DNA of 64,000 nt, taken from the NCBI GenBank assembly GCA_002281855.1, contig NCHQ01000007.1:144766-208765 (forward strand), in the 5' to 3' direction. This DNA comes from Rhodospirillales bacterium 24-66-33 (GTDB lineage: Bacteria > Pseudomonadota > Alphaproteobacteria > Reyranellales > Reyranellaceae). Both the position numbers and the translations under genes were made by a program. Every line of letters begins with the position of its first letter. Position 1 is the first letter of the stretch. The notes under the pieces are model-generated. The model ran no database searches. It saw only the letters and a list, made by a program, of their open reading frames with translations, and was not told the DNA's origin. Below, one piece after another: positions 17,116 through 24,868 of this stretch.

Positions 17116-17751
17116 ATGATGCACACATCTCGACGCAACATGCTGAAGGTGATGACCGGCGGCGCACTCGCTGCCGGTGGCGCCGGCATCCTGGCCGCGC
17201 CCGCCCTGGCGCAGGAATTCGTCGTTACGAACAACTACCAGAACTTCAAGCGTGGCAAGATCGATGGGCTCCATCCCGATCGCCGCATCCTCAACATCAC
17301 GTGGGAGGATCTGGGGCGGATCAAGATGCGCGCCGCCGACCTGGTCACCAACTACCCGTCGCTGCGCGAAGGGATGATCGTCGATTGCAACTATTTCGAC
17401 CATATCGACGTGATGATCGCCAGGAAGTCGCCGCAAGCGGATGCCCAGGCCAAGACGCTGACGGACAAGGGCGCGCAGCTCACCGGAATCCCGGGGGCGC
17501 GCGAGCCGATCCGGATGTGGAGCATGTCCGGCATGGTCACCAAAGTGACTCCGGAGAATGGCGGCCTCTGGCTGATCAACGCCTCGAATGGCAAGCCGGA
17601 AGAGCCCTCGCCCAACAGTGGCGAGGTCATCACCATGCCGCAGGTCCAGACCGCAGCCGGCAAGGCGGCCCTGGCCACCCTGAAGCCGGGCGACCTCGTC
17701 ACCACCGTGTGGACGCATCAGACGGCGATCGCCGTAAAGATCATCCGCTGA
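17116..17751 (+). CDS. twin-arginine-exported protein of unknown function
   Basis: 211 residues from ATG 17116. The N-terminus HTSRRNMLKVMTGGALAAGG is a good twin-arginine signal, with cleavage after ALAQ at about residue 33, so the protein is exported folded, perhaps with a cofactor. The mature domain (~178 residues) begins EFVVTNNYQNFKRGKIDGL and contains one cysteine (VDCNYFDHIDVM). I do not recognise the fold. It is the first gene behind FNR box 2 and ends 31 bp before the polyphosphate kinase gene. Confidence 0.65.
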   Translation: MMHTSRRNMLKVMTGGALAAGGAGILAAPALAQEFVVTNNYQNFKRGKIDGLHPDRRILNITWEDLGRIKMRAADLVTNYPSLREGMIVDCNYFDHIDVMIARKSPQADAQAKTLTDKGAQLTGIPGAREPIRMWSMSGMVTKVTPENGGLWLINASNGKPEEPSPNSGEVITMPQVQTAAGKAALATLKPGDLVTTVWTHQTAIAVKIIR

Positions 17752-17782
17752 ACCGCGAGCCGGTCGGCCACTGAGGTTTCGG

Positions 17783-18595
17783 ATGTCGAAGAAAAAAGAA
17801 AGCGGCGCGGGGACGGAAAAGCTCAGGCGCAAGCTCTACGAGAAGGAGCTGCGCGAACTGCAGGTCGAGCTTTGCCGGCTGCAGGATTGGGTCAAGGTGT
17901 CCGGCGAGCGGGTGGTCATCGTGCTGGAGGGGCGCGACGCGGCGGGCAAGGGGGGCACCATCAAGGCTCTGACCGAGCGGGTAAGCCCGCGGGTCTTCCG
18001 TGTCGTCGCGTTGCCGGCACCGTCAGACCGGGACAAGACACAGATGTATATCCAGCGCTACGTCGAGCATTTCCCGGCGGGCGGTGAGATCGTGATCTTC
18101 GACCGCAGCTGGTATAACCGCGCAGGCGTTGAATATGTGATGGACTTCTGCACGCTCGAGCAGCATCAGCGCTTCCTCGAGCTCTGCCCCATCTTCGAGA
18201 AGTTCGTCATCGAAGGGGGATTGCGGCTCATCAAGATCTGGCTCGAGGTTGGACAGGAGGAGCAGGACCGTCGCTTCAAGGCCCGGATCGAAGACCCGCT
18301 CCGTCAGTGGAAGCTCAGCCCGATGGACGTCCAGTCCTATTCCCGATGGTACGATTATTCGAAGGCGCGCGACCTGATGTTGGAACACACCGATTCAGAC
18401 CATGCGCCTTGGCACATCGTGCGTTCCGACGACAAGAAACGGGCGCGCCTGAATGTGATTGCGCACATTCTGGCGCAGATTCCCTACAAGAAGGTCGAGC
18501 GCGCCAAGGTGAAACTGCCTTCGCGGTCCGAGAAGCGGCGATACGACGACCTCGCTTCGATCGCCGATCGCCGATACGTCGCGCAGAAATATTAG
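17783..18595 (+). CDS. ppk2: polyphosphate kinase 2 (class I PPK2)
   Basis: 270 residues forming one P-loop kinase-like domain. Walker A is EGRDAAGKGGTIKALTERVS near residue 50 and Walker B is VIFDRSWYNRAGVE near residue 102. The PPK2-specific WKLSPMDVQSYSRWYDYSKAR near residue 174 follows. It transfers phosphate between polyphosphate and a nucleoside diphosphate, more often making GTP or ATP from polyphosphate. Placement behind FNR box 2 suggests use of polyphosphate as an energy or phosphate reserve when oxygen is low. Confidence 0.94.
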   Translation: MSKKKESGAGTEKLRRKLYEKELRELQVELCRLQDWVKVSGERVVIVLEGRDAAGKGGTIKALTERVSPRVFRVVALPAPSDRDKTQMYIQRYVEHFPAGGEIVIFDRSWYNRAGVEYVMDFCTLEQHQRFLELCPIFEKFVIEGGLRLIKIWLEVGQEEQDRRFKARIEDPLRQWKLSPMDVQSYSRWYDYSKARDLMLEHTDSDHAPWHIVRSDDKKRARLNVIAHILAQIPYKKVERAKVKLPSRSEKRRYDDLASIADRRYVAQKY

Positions 18596-18631
18596 GCGCA
18601 CGACACCTTCATGCCTATCGAGGAGAGCAGA

Positions 18632-19069
18632 ATGTCCAAGCTGTTGAGCGTCCAGGATCTGCATGTACGGATGGCCCAGGCGGAAGGAGCCAAGGCCTCG
18701 GCCGCGCTGAAGGCGCGTGAAGCCGCGGAGGCGGAGAAGAAGGCGTTCATCGACCATCTTCTTGCGCCGTCGGGCCTGACCGATGAACAAGCGAGCGAGA
18801 AGGCTTCGATCATCATCGAGCGCGCGATGGCGAATGGCCTGACATCGGTCCAGGTACTTCGCTTCCCCAACCATATCTGTACGGACGGCGGCCGGGCGAT
18901 CAATCAGGTCGAAGAGGGGTGGGAAAACACCCTCAGCGGCCTCCCGAAGGAAATCTACCAGTACTGGAAGCGCAAGCTGCGGCCCCTCGGCTATCATATC
19001 CGCTATCACATCGTCGACTATCCGGGAGGCATGCCGGGCGACGTCGCCATCACCTTGAGTTGGGGCTGA
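18632..19069 (+). CDS. conserved hypothetical protein downstream of ppk2
   Basis: 145 residues. An N-terminal helical, Ala/Glu/Lys-rich part (AKASAALKAREAAEAEKKAF, residues ~20-40) leads into a compact domain with VQVLRFPNHICTDGGRAINQ near residue 70. It ends VDYPGGMPGDVAITLSWG. No signal peptide is present. I cannot name the family. ATG at 18632 is preferred over 18611 because GGAGAG lies eight bases upstream. It follows ppk2 by 36 bp and is presumably in the same FNR-controlled transcript. Confidence 0.7.
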   Translation: MSKLLSVQDLHVRMAQAEGAKASAALKAREAAEAEKKAFIDHLLAPSGLTDEQASEKASIIIERAMANGLTSVQVLRFPNHICTDGGRAINQVEEGWENTLSGLPKEIYQYWKRKLRPLGYHIRYHIVDYPGGMPGDVAITLSWG

Positions 19070-19071
19070 TC

Positions 19072-19470
19072 TTGCGGAGGGGGGAGACGACGCGACGACT
19101 CCTCATCGCGGCGTTTCTTGCCGCACTGGGCACCGGTGCTCTTGCGCAGCAGGCGGCAGGATCGTTCGTCGGCACCTGGAAGGGCGATGTCCCGGGGATT
19201 GGCGAAGCGACTCTCGTCATCAGCGCACTGCGAAGCGATGGGCAGGTCGAAGGCAGGATGGAGTTTGCGCTTCAGGGCTTCGTCTCCACTTTCGCCGACA
19301 AGGCCGATTCCGCGAAGCGCACGAACAAGGGCACGGTATCGGATGGGACGCTCACCATCGAGGCGGCATTGGGAGGGCGATACGTGCTGCAGCGCACCGG
19401 CGACGGCCTGAGCGGGAGGTACACCCGTGGCACGACGCTGGACGTCCCGGTGACATTACGGAAATACTGA
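19072..19470 (+). CDS. small exported beta-rich protein of unknown function
   Basis: 132 residues from TTG at 19072, two bases after the preceding stop; no ATG or GTG start is available before the signal peptide. The signal (RRLLIAAFLAALGTGALAQQ) is clear. The mature domain opens GSFVGTWKGDVPGIGEATLV and continues with alternating strands and turns (DGQVEGRM, DGTLTIEA, GDGLSGRY), suggesting a small beta-barrel of lipocalin-like type. It is convergent with the avidin-family gene 13 bp away, which starts its barrel with a similar GTW motif; that likeness may be coincidence. Confidence 0.6.
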   Translation: MRRGETTRRLLIAAFLAALGTGALAQQAAGSFVGTWKGDVPGIGEATLVISALRSDGQVEGRMEFALQGFVSTFADKADSAKRTNKGTVSDGTLTIEAALGGRYVLQRTGDGLSGRYTRGTTLDVPVTLRKY

Positions 19471-19483
19471 CGATCCGCCGAGG

Positions 19484-19897
19484 TTACTGCCGCGTGTAGG
19501 AGTCGGAGCCGGTCCGGAGACGGGGCGCGCCATACTCTTCGTACGCCAGTACCCACTCGACCCCGAGGCGCCCCTCGTTGAAGTAACCGGTCCACGAGGT
19601 GATCGAGGTGCAGTCCACTGAGGCGCTCTTCCAGCGCACGGTGTAGGAGATGCGTGAGCCGTCCATCCAGCCGACGAGGGGGAACGCCACGCTGGCGCAC
19701 TTGTATCCCGGCGCGTTGTTGGCATAGGTCCCGGTAACGCTGCCGTCGGCGCCGACCGACTGGATCACCAGGACGGAACCGTGATCGTTCACCCAGGTGC
19801 CGGTGACCGTGGGCGACTGGGCCGTCGCCTGCGGCACGGAAAGGCAGACTGCGGCCATCAGGCCAAGTCCAAGGATCGACGCGAGACGTTCAGTCAT
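19484..19897 (-). CDS. avidin/streptavidin-family biotin-binding protein (rhizavidin-like)
   Basis: 137 residues: a 27-residue Sec signal ending TAQ, then a single avidin barrel. Residues equivalent to the streptavidin biotin contacts are kept: Asn37 and Ser41 (GTWVNDHGS), Tyr58 (TGTYAN), Trp89 (TVRWKS), Ser98, Thr100 and Trp102 (CTSITSWTGY), Trp115 (VEWVLAYE) and Asp132 (GSDSYTR). Cys67 and Cys96 match the disulphide pair of dimeric rhizavidin. The protein should bind biotin tightly outside the cytoplasm. No biotin synthesis gene is adjacent. It is divergent from the OxlT-like transporter gene 31 bp away. Confidence 0.88.
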   Translation of the reverse strand: MTERLASILGLGLMAAVCLSVPQATAQSPTVTGTWVNDHGSVLVIQSVGADGSVTGTYANNAPGYKCASVAFPLVGWMDGSRISYTVRWKSASVDCTSITSWTGYFNEGRLGVEWVLAYEEYGAPRLRTGSDSYTRQ

Positions 19898-19928
19898 CTA
19901 GGTTCCGGCAAATGATCGCTGGCGTCCA

Positions 19929-21227
19929 ATGCAGCCCATCCCGGCGCTTACTTCCAGTGAAAACCAGGGCTCCGGTGCCTCTCCGCGCATGACCGCTCCC
20001 CTGACCAATCGCTGGACGCAGCTGCTGGCTGGCATTCTCTGCATGGTGATGATTTCCAGCCTCCAGCATGGCTGGACGCTGTTCGTGCATCCCATCAACG
20101 TGAAGTACGAATGGGGCCGGGCGGCCATCCAGATCGCTTTCACGATCTTCATTCTAAGTGAGACCTGGCTCGTCCCATTCGAGGGGTGGGTCGTCGACCG
20201 GTTCGGCCCGCTGCCCGTCGCGCTCACCGGCGGCCTGTTGGTGGCCATCGCCTGGAGCCTGAACTCGGTCGCCGATTCGCTGCCACTGCTCTATCTGGGC
20301 GCCGCGCTGGGCGGCATCGGCGCGGGCTGTGTCTACGGTACGTGTCTCGGCAATGCGCTGAAATGGTTTCCCGACCGTCGCGGCCTGGCTGCCGGCCTCA
20401 CGGTCGCGGGCTATGGGATCGGCTCGGCGCTCACCATCATCCCGATGCACCATACGATCGAGCACTACGGCTACGAGGCGGCTTTCCTCTGGTTCGGCCT
20501 CGGCCAGGGCATCCTGGTCTGCCTCGCGGCGCTGGCGCTGCGCAAGCCGGAGGCCGCCACGCTGGCCACGATCCACGAGCGGCTGCCGCATGCCCGGCAC
20601 GACCACACGCCGCGCGAGGTGCTGCGCTCGCCGCTCTTCTGGGTGCTGTTCGTCATGTCGCTGCTGGTCACCTCGGCCGGGCTGACCTTCACCGCCAATC
20701 TCGCCGGTATCGCCCGCAGCTTCCAGGTGGCGGACGTGCCGGTCAGCATGCTGGGCCTGACCCTGCCGGCGCTCACCTTCGCGCTGGCGCTCGACCGGGT
20801 GACCAACGGCATCGCGCGGCCACTCTGCGGCTGGCTCTCGGACTATATCGGGCGCGAAATCACGATGTTCCTCGCTTTCACGATGGGCGCCCTGAGTATC
20901 CTGGCCTTTGCCCGGTGGGGCCACGATCCGGTGATGTTCGTGCTGCTGGCCAGCCTGGTGTTCTTCGCCTGGGGGGAAGTGGCCAGCCTGTTTCCGGCCA
21001 CCTGCACCGACTATTTCGGATCGGGCTATGCCACGACCAATGCCGGCATGCTGCACACGGCAAAGGGCTTCGCGGCCATGCTGGTTCCGCTGTCGGACAT
21101 GCTGGTTCGTGCGACGGGCGACTGGCAGATGGTCTTCGCGATCGCCGTCGGCGCCAACGCCGTTGCCGCCCTTCTCGGGATCGCTGTCCTGCGACCGATG
21201 CGGGCGTCCTGGCTGAAACGGGAGTAG
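19929..21227 (+). CDS. MFS transporter, oxalate/formate antiporter (OxlT)-like
   Basis: 432 residues (a start at 19989 would give 412) with about 12 membrane segments. The N-terminal NRWTQLLAGILCMVMISSLQ, the loop GWVVDRFGP and the TM11 segment MLHTAKGFAAMLVP, with a buried lysine where OxlT has its substrate-binding lysine, all fit the OxlT subgroup. The substrate may be oxalate or another small dicarboxylate; no oxalyl-CoA decarboxylase is nearby. It heads a three-gene run with the flavoprotein (7 bp gap) and a small membrane protein. Confidence 0.85.
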   Translation: MQPIPALTSSENQGSGASPRMTAPLTNRWTQLLAGILCMVMISSLQHGWTLFVHPINVKYEWGRAAIQIAFTIFILSETWLVPFEGWVVDRFGPLPVALTGGLLVAIAWSLNSVADSLPLLYLGAALGGIGAGCVYGTCLGNALKWFPDRRGLAAGLTVAGYGIGSALTIIPMHHTIEHYGYEAAFLWFGLGQGILVCLAALALRKPEAATLATIHERLPHARHDHTPREVLRSPLFWVLFVMSLLVTSAGLTFTANLAGIARSFQVADVPVSMLGLTLPALTFALALDRVTNGIARPLCGWLSDYIGREITMFLAFTMGALSILAFARWGHDPVMFVLLASLVFFAWGEVASLFPATCTDYFGSGYATTNAGMLHTAKGFAAMLVPLSDMLVRATGDWQMVFAIAVGANAVAALLGIAVLRPMRASWLKRE

Positions 21228-21233
21228 GCGAGG

Positions 21234-22493
21234 ATGACGAGGCCGGGCAGAGCGGGCGCACGTGCCGTCGTCGTCGGCGCGGGCATCGGCGGCCTCGCGG
21301 CGGCGGCGGCCCTCGCGCCGGTCTTCGATGCGGTGAAGATCTTCGACAAGGACGAGCTGCCGGACTCGCCGCGCCCGCGCAAAGGGGTGCCGCAGGACCT
21401 CCAGGTCCACATCCTGCTGAAGGGCGGCGAGCGATCTCTCGAGAGCCTGCTTCCCGGCACACGCGCCGCCTTGCTTCGGGCGGGCGCCATCGAGGTGCAG
21501 CAGACCCGGGACGTCGCCATCTGGGAGCGCGATGCCTGGCAGGCGACGCGGGACCTCGGTTACAGCCAGCTCATGATGAGCCGCCCCGCTCTGGAACTCG
21601 TTGTCCGCCAGCAGGTCCTGAAGCTCGGCAACGTTGCGATCCGCGATCGCTGTCCCGTCGACGCCGTGCCTTCCGGTGCCGACCTGACGGTGATCGCAAG
21701 CGGTCGGGGTGACAAGTTGCTGGCCGGCCTCGAGGTGCCGGAGACCGTGCTCGGCCTCGAGGTGAACTACAGCTCGGCGCGCTTCGCCAAGCCGGCGCGC
21801 TTCCGCGGCGAGGGTCGCTTCATCGCCTGCATCCCGAAGCCGCCGGACGATCGCTACGGGCTGGTCTGTCCGGTCGAGAACGACGAGTGGCTGATCACCC
21901 TCTGCGGCCGTTTCGACAACCGGGTGCCGGACGATCCGGAGGGCTTCCGGGCCTATGCCGCGACGCTGCCTGTGCCGGACATCGCCGAACGGCTGCGGGA
22001 TGCCGTACCCCTGACGCCGGTGCGGCGTTATCGCCTCGCCGAGGCGCGCTGGCGGCACTATGAGCGCGCCGGTGGACTGCCGCCGCGGGTGCTGCCGATC
22101 GGCGACTGCATCTCGAACTTCAATCCGACCTTCGGTCAGGGGATGTCGGTCGCGGCGGGCCACGCCGTTGCCCTGCGCGACGTCCTGGCGGAAACGTCGG
22201 ACCTCGACGCGGTCGCGGACGCCTACCTGCCGCGCGCAGCGGAGGTCAGCCGGCAGGCCTGGTCGCTCACGGCCATGGCCGACCTCGAATATCCCCGCAC
22301 CGTGGGCGAGCGCCCGGCCCGGTTCGATCAGATGGTGCTGGGAAGCGAGGCGATGCGCCGGGCGGCGGTGCTGCATCCCGAGGTCCATCTGCTGCGCTTC
22401 GAGATCGGCAATCTGCTGAAGCCGGATTCGGCGGCGCGCAGCGGCCCGGCCGCCCGCCTCGTGGTCCGCGAGATGGCACGGGCGGGACGGTGA
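21234..22493 (+). CDS. FAD-dependent monooxygenase/oxidoreductase
   Basis: 419 residues. The N-terminal FAD fold has AVVVGAGIGGLAAAAALAP (residues 11-29) and the second FAD motif RVLPIGDCISNFNPTFGQGM near residue 288, where the aspartate contacts the flavin ribityl chain. Between them is a substrate domain that does not point to a known substrate. The pattern is that of group A flavoprotein monooxygenases. It starts seven bases after the OxlT-like gene, so the transporter may import its substrate. Confidence 0.8.
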   Translation: MTRPGRAGARAVVVGAGIGGLAAAAALAPVFDAVKIFDKDELPDSPRPRKGVPQDLQVHILLKGGERSLESLLPGTRAALLRAGAIEVQQTRDVAIWERDAWQATRDLGYSQLMMSRPALELVVRQQVLKLGNVAIRDRCPVDAVPSGADLTVIASGRGDKLLAGLEVPETVLGLEVNYSSARFAKPARFRGEGRFIACIPKPPDDRYGLVCPVENDEWLITLCGRFDNRVPDDPEGFRAYAATLPVPDIAERLRDAVPLTPVRRYRLAEARWRHYERAGGLPPRVLPIGDCISNFNPTFGQGMSVAAGHAVALRDVLAETSDLDAVADAYLPRAAEVSRQAWSLTAMADLEYPRTVGERPARFDQMVLGSEAMRRAAVLHPEVHLLRFEIGNLLKPDSAARSGPAARLVVREMARAGR

Positions 22494-22497
22494 TCCG

Positions 22498-22833
22498 GTG
22501 AGCCGCGAAGCCACGCCGGGACCGGACGCGCTTCGCCGGGAGATGCGGCTGCGGCAGAGGCAGGCGAGGGAGGCCGTCCGCCGCTACAACAGCGCCTCCT
22601 GGATCCGCTTCGCCCTCGTGTTCGTGCCGGTGCCGCTGATCGTCGTGACCTTCCGCCTCCATCTCGAGGCGTGGCACTACTACGTTCTTGGCGGCGCCTT
22701 CATCTTCTGTGCCGGCCTCCTCTATGTGTTGGACGACCGCGCGGCAACGCGGCGCGAGGCGGCCCTCGAGGCCGCGAAGGCGGCACGCGCAGCCTATCAG
22801 GCCGCACGCTCCGCAGCCGTCTCGAACGGGTAG
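22498..22833 (+). CDS. small membrane protein with two transmembrane helices
   Basis: 111 residues from a GTG start four bases after the flavoprotein stop. A basic N-terminal helix (REMRLRQRQAREAVRRYN) is followed by two membrane segments (FALVFVPVPLIVVTF and YYVLGGAFIFCAGLLYVL). An alanine-rich charged C-terminal helix closes the protein. No family is recognised. Its end is one base before the end of the convergent emrB-like gene. Confidence 0.65.
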   Translation: MSREATPGPDALRREMRLRQRQAREAVRRYNSASWIRFALVFVPVPLIVVTFRLHLEAWHYYVLGGAFIFCAGLLYVLDDRAATRREAALEAAKAARAAYQAARSAAVSNG

Positions 22834-22834
22834 C

Positions 22835-24373
22835 CTATCGTCGCGCGCGCCGGCCGATCAGCAGGATCAGGGGGATCGCCATCGCGGAGGCCGCGGTGTA
22901 GAGGCCGAACGCATTGATGTAGCCGATCATCGCCGCCTGCCGGTTGATCTCCTTCGACAGTTTCGCGAGACCCGACACGGTCTCGTAGTCCCATCCGCCG
23001 GTCACCCAGGGCAGGGCGAGCGACTTGTTGTAGGGATTTACCAGTTCGACCATGCGACTGTAGTTCGTACTGGTCGCCTGCACGATCTCGGCGACGCAGA
23101 TCGAGATGAAGAAGCTGGAGCCGATGTTGCGCAGCAGGTGATAGACCGCGGTGCCTTCGGCCAGGTTCGCGCCGCTCATGTTCGAGAAGGTGACGAGGGT
23201 GAGCGGCACCCAGATCACGCCCACGGCAACGCCCTGCAGCAGGCTGTTCAGCATCAGCGTGTTCATGTCGACGTTCAGGTCGATCGTCATCAACCAGACG
23301 CCGGACAAGGTCTGCAACAGGAAGCCTGCGATCAAGCCGATGCGCGGGTCCATGCGGCCCACGAAGATCGCGAGGAAGAAGCCGATGGTGGCGCCGACGC
23401 CGCGCGCCGCGATGACCTCGCCGATCAGCGAATCGGGGAAGCCGGCATGCTGCTGCAGGAGCGGCGGCAGCAGCACCATCGGTGTGAAGTTCAGCATGCC
23501 GTAGATCAGCACGAGGACGAGGCCGATCGCGTAATTGCGGTCGAGCAGGAGCTTCAGGTTCAGGAACGGCCGCTCGGCGGTGAGGCTGTGGGCAAGGAAG
23601 ATCCAGAACGAGACGATGGCGATGAAGGTCTCGATCTGGATCTCGGACGACTCGAACCAGTCGAGCCTCTGGCCGCGCGACAGGACGAGCTGCACGCAGG
23701 CGATGGCAATGGAGAGCGAGAGGAAGCCCGTCCAGTCGAGCCGCGCCTGCCCGGTCGGCCGGTCATAGGGCAGGGTGAGGCGCAGGCCGACGAACGAGAT
23801 CACGCCCACGGGCACGATCATGTAGAAGGCCCAGCGCCAGCTGTAGATCTCCGACAGCATGCTGCCGACGGTCGGACCGATCACCGGCCCGATGACCACG
23901 GCCATGCCGAAGATCGAGGTCACGAGCCCCTGCTGCCGCTTCGGGAAGGTGTCGAGCAGGATGGTCTGTGACAGCGGGATCACTGGCGCCCCCAGCGCGC
24001 CCTGGAGGACCCGCCACAGGATCAACGTCTCGAGCGAATCGGCGAGGCCGCACATCAGGGTGGTGAGCGTGAAGGCCAGCACCGACCAGATCATCGTCTC
24101 GCGACGGCCGAAACGCGCCGTCAGCCAGCCGGTCATGGGCGTCGCGACGGCGGTGGCCAGGATGTTGAAGGTCATCGCCCAGGCGATCTCGTCCTGGGTG
24201 GCCGACATGGTACCCTGCATCTGGGGCAGCAGGGTCGAGGCGATCAGCAGCGTGGTCGCATACAGGGTCGAGCCCAGGACCACCATGACGAGAATCAGAA
24301 TCCGCTTGCCGAGCGAGGTTTCGGTCTCGTCGGCTTCCGGAGAGGCGTCGGCGGTGGTCGCGCTTGAACTCAT
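22835..24373 (-). CDS. DHA2-family MFS drug efflux permease (EmrB-like, 14 TM)
   Basis: 512 residues with 14 predicted membrane segments. Motif A of drug/proton antiporters is GWLTARFGRRETMIW near residue 82. The TM5 motif C region is ALGAPVIPLSQTILL near residue 130, with MAVVIGPVIGPTVGSML after it. It should pump hydrophobic compounds out, working with the membrane-fusion protein encoded at 24865. It is transcribed away from marR-emrA, with a 45-bp shared control region holding an inverted repeat. Confidence 0.9.
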   Translation of the reverse strand: MSSSATTADASPEADETETSLGKRILILVMVVLGSTLYATTLLIASTLLPQMQGTMSATQDEIAWAMTFNILATAVATPMTGWLTARFGRRETMIWSVLAFTLTTLMCGLADSLETLILWRVLQGALGAPVIPLSQTILLDTFPKRQQGLVTSIFGMAVVIGPVIGPTVGSMLSEIYSWRWAFYMIVPVGVISFVGLRLTLPYDRPTGQARLDWTGFLSLSIAIACVQLVLSRGQRLDWFESSEIQIETFIAIVSFWIFLAHSLTAERPFLNLKLLLDRNYAIGLVLVLIYGMLNFTPMVLLPPLLQQHAGFPDSLIGEVIAARGVGATIGFFLAIFVGRMDPRIGLIAGFLLQTLSGVWLMTIDLNVDMNTLMLNSLLQGVAVGVIWVPLTLVTFSNMSGANLAEGTAVYHLLRNIGSSFFISICVAEIVQATSTNYSRMVELVNPYNKSLALPWVTGGWDYETVSGLAKLSKEINRQAAMIGYINAFGLYTAASAMAIPLILLIGRRARR

Positions 24374-24384
24374 GGCCTGGGCTA

Positions 24385-24399
24385 TTGTAGCCTAGACAA
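24385..24399. promoter_or_regulatory. putative MarR operator between emrB-like and marR
   Basis: TTGT-N7-ACAA forms an inverted repeat of the size bound by MarR dimers. It overlaps a second reading, ATTGT-N10-ACAAT (24384-24403). It occupies the middle of the 45-bp gap between the divergent start codons, so one bound dimer could repress both directions. Confidence 0.5.
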
Positions 24400-24418
24400 C
24401 AATCTCTAGCGAGCAGCC

Positions 24419-24868
24419 TTGAGCCCGGACGACGACGAATATATCGGCTACGTGCTATCGGACGTTGCGCGCCTGATCCGCACCGTGTTCGACCGGCGCG
24501 TGCGCGACATCGGCCTGACCCGTGCGCAGTGGCTGGTGCTCACGCGCCTCTATCGCCGGCCCGGCGCCAGCCAGACCGAGCTCGCCGACATGCTGGAAAT
24601 CGACCGCGCCAGCGCGGGGCGCATGATCGATCGCATGCAGAAGAACGGCTGGGTCGAGCGGCGTGCCGACAGCGAGGATCGCCGCATCAACCGCCTGTAT
24701 CTCACGGCCGACGCGCGGCGCGCGCACACGGAGATGTGGGCGATCGCCGAGACCACGGTCGACGACGCTCTGGCGCCGCTCTCGACCGCCGAGCGCGAGC
24801 AATTCACCCGACTGGCGGCGCGGGTGAAGGGGCAACTGCAGACGATGGCGGGAGCCCACGGCACATGA
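24419..24868 (+). CDS. MarR-family transcriptional regulator
   Basis: 149 residues. A winged helix-turn-helix is evident: GASQTELADMLEIDRASAGR near residue 50 is the recognition unit, and the wing is VERRADSEDRRINRLYLT. It starts with TTG at 24419; a GTG at 24449 would drop ten residues. Family members repress efflux genes until a small aromatic ligand binds. Its stop overlaps the emrA-like start by four bases (ATGA), so regulator and pump subunit are co-translated. Confidence 0.9.
   Translation: MSPDDDEYIGYVLSDVARLIRTVFDRRVRDIGLTRAQWLVLTRLYRRPGASQTELADMLEIDRASAGRMIDRMQKNGWVERRADSEDRRINRLYLTADARRAHTEMWAIAETTVDDALAPLSTAEREQFTRLAARVKGQLQTMAGAHGT

Noticed and set aside
20154..22514. 786-codon minus-strand open frame opposite the OxlT-like and flavoprotein genes
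   Set aside because: It is an antisense shadow of two genes with clear family motifs; composition is that of a reverse frame.
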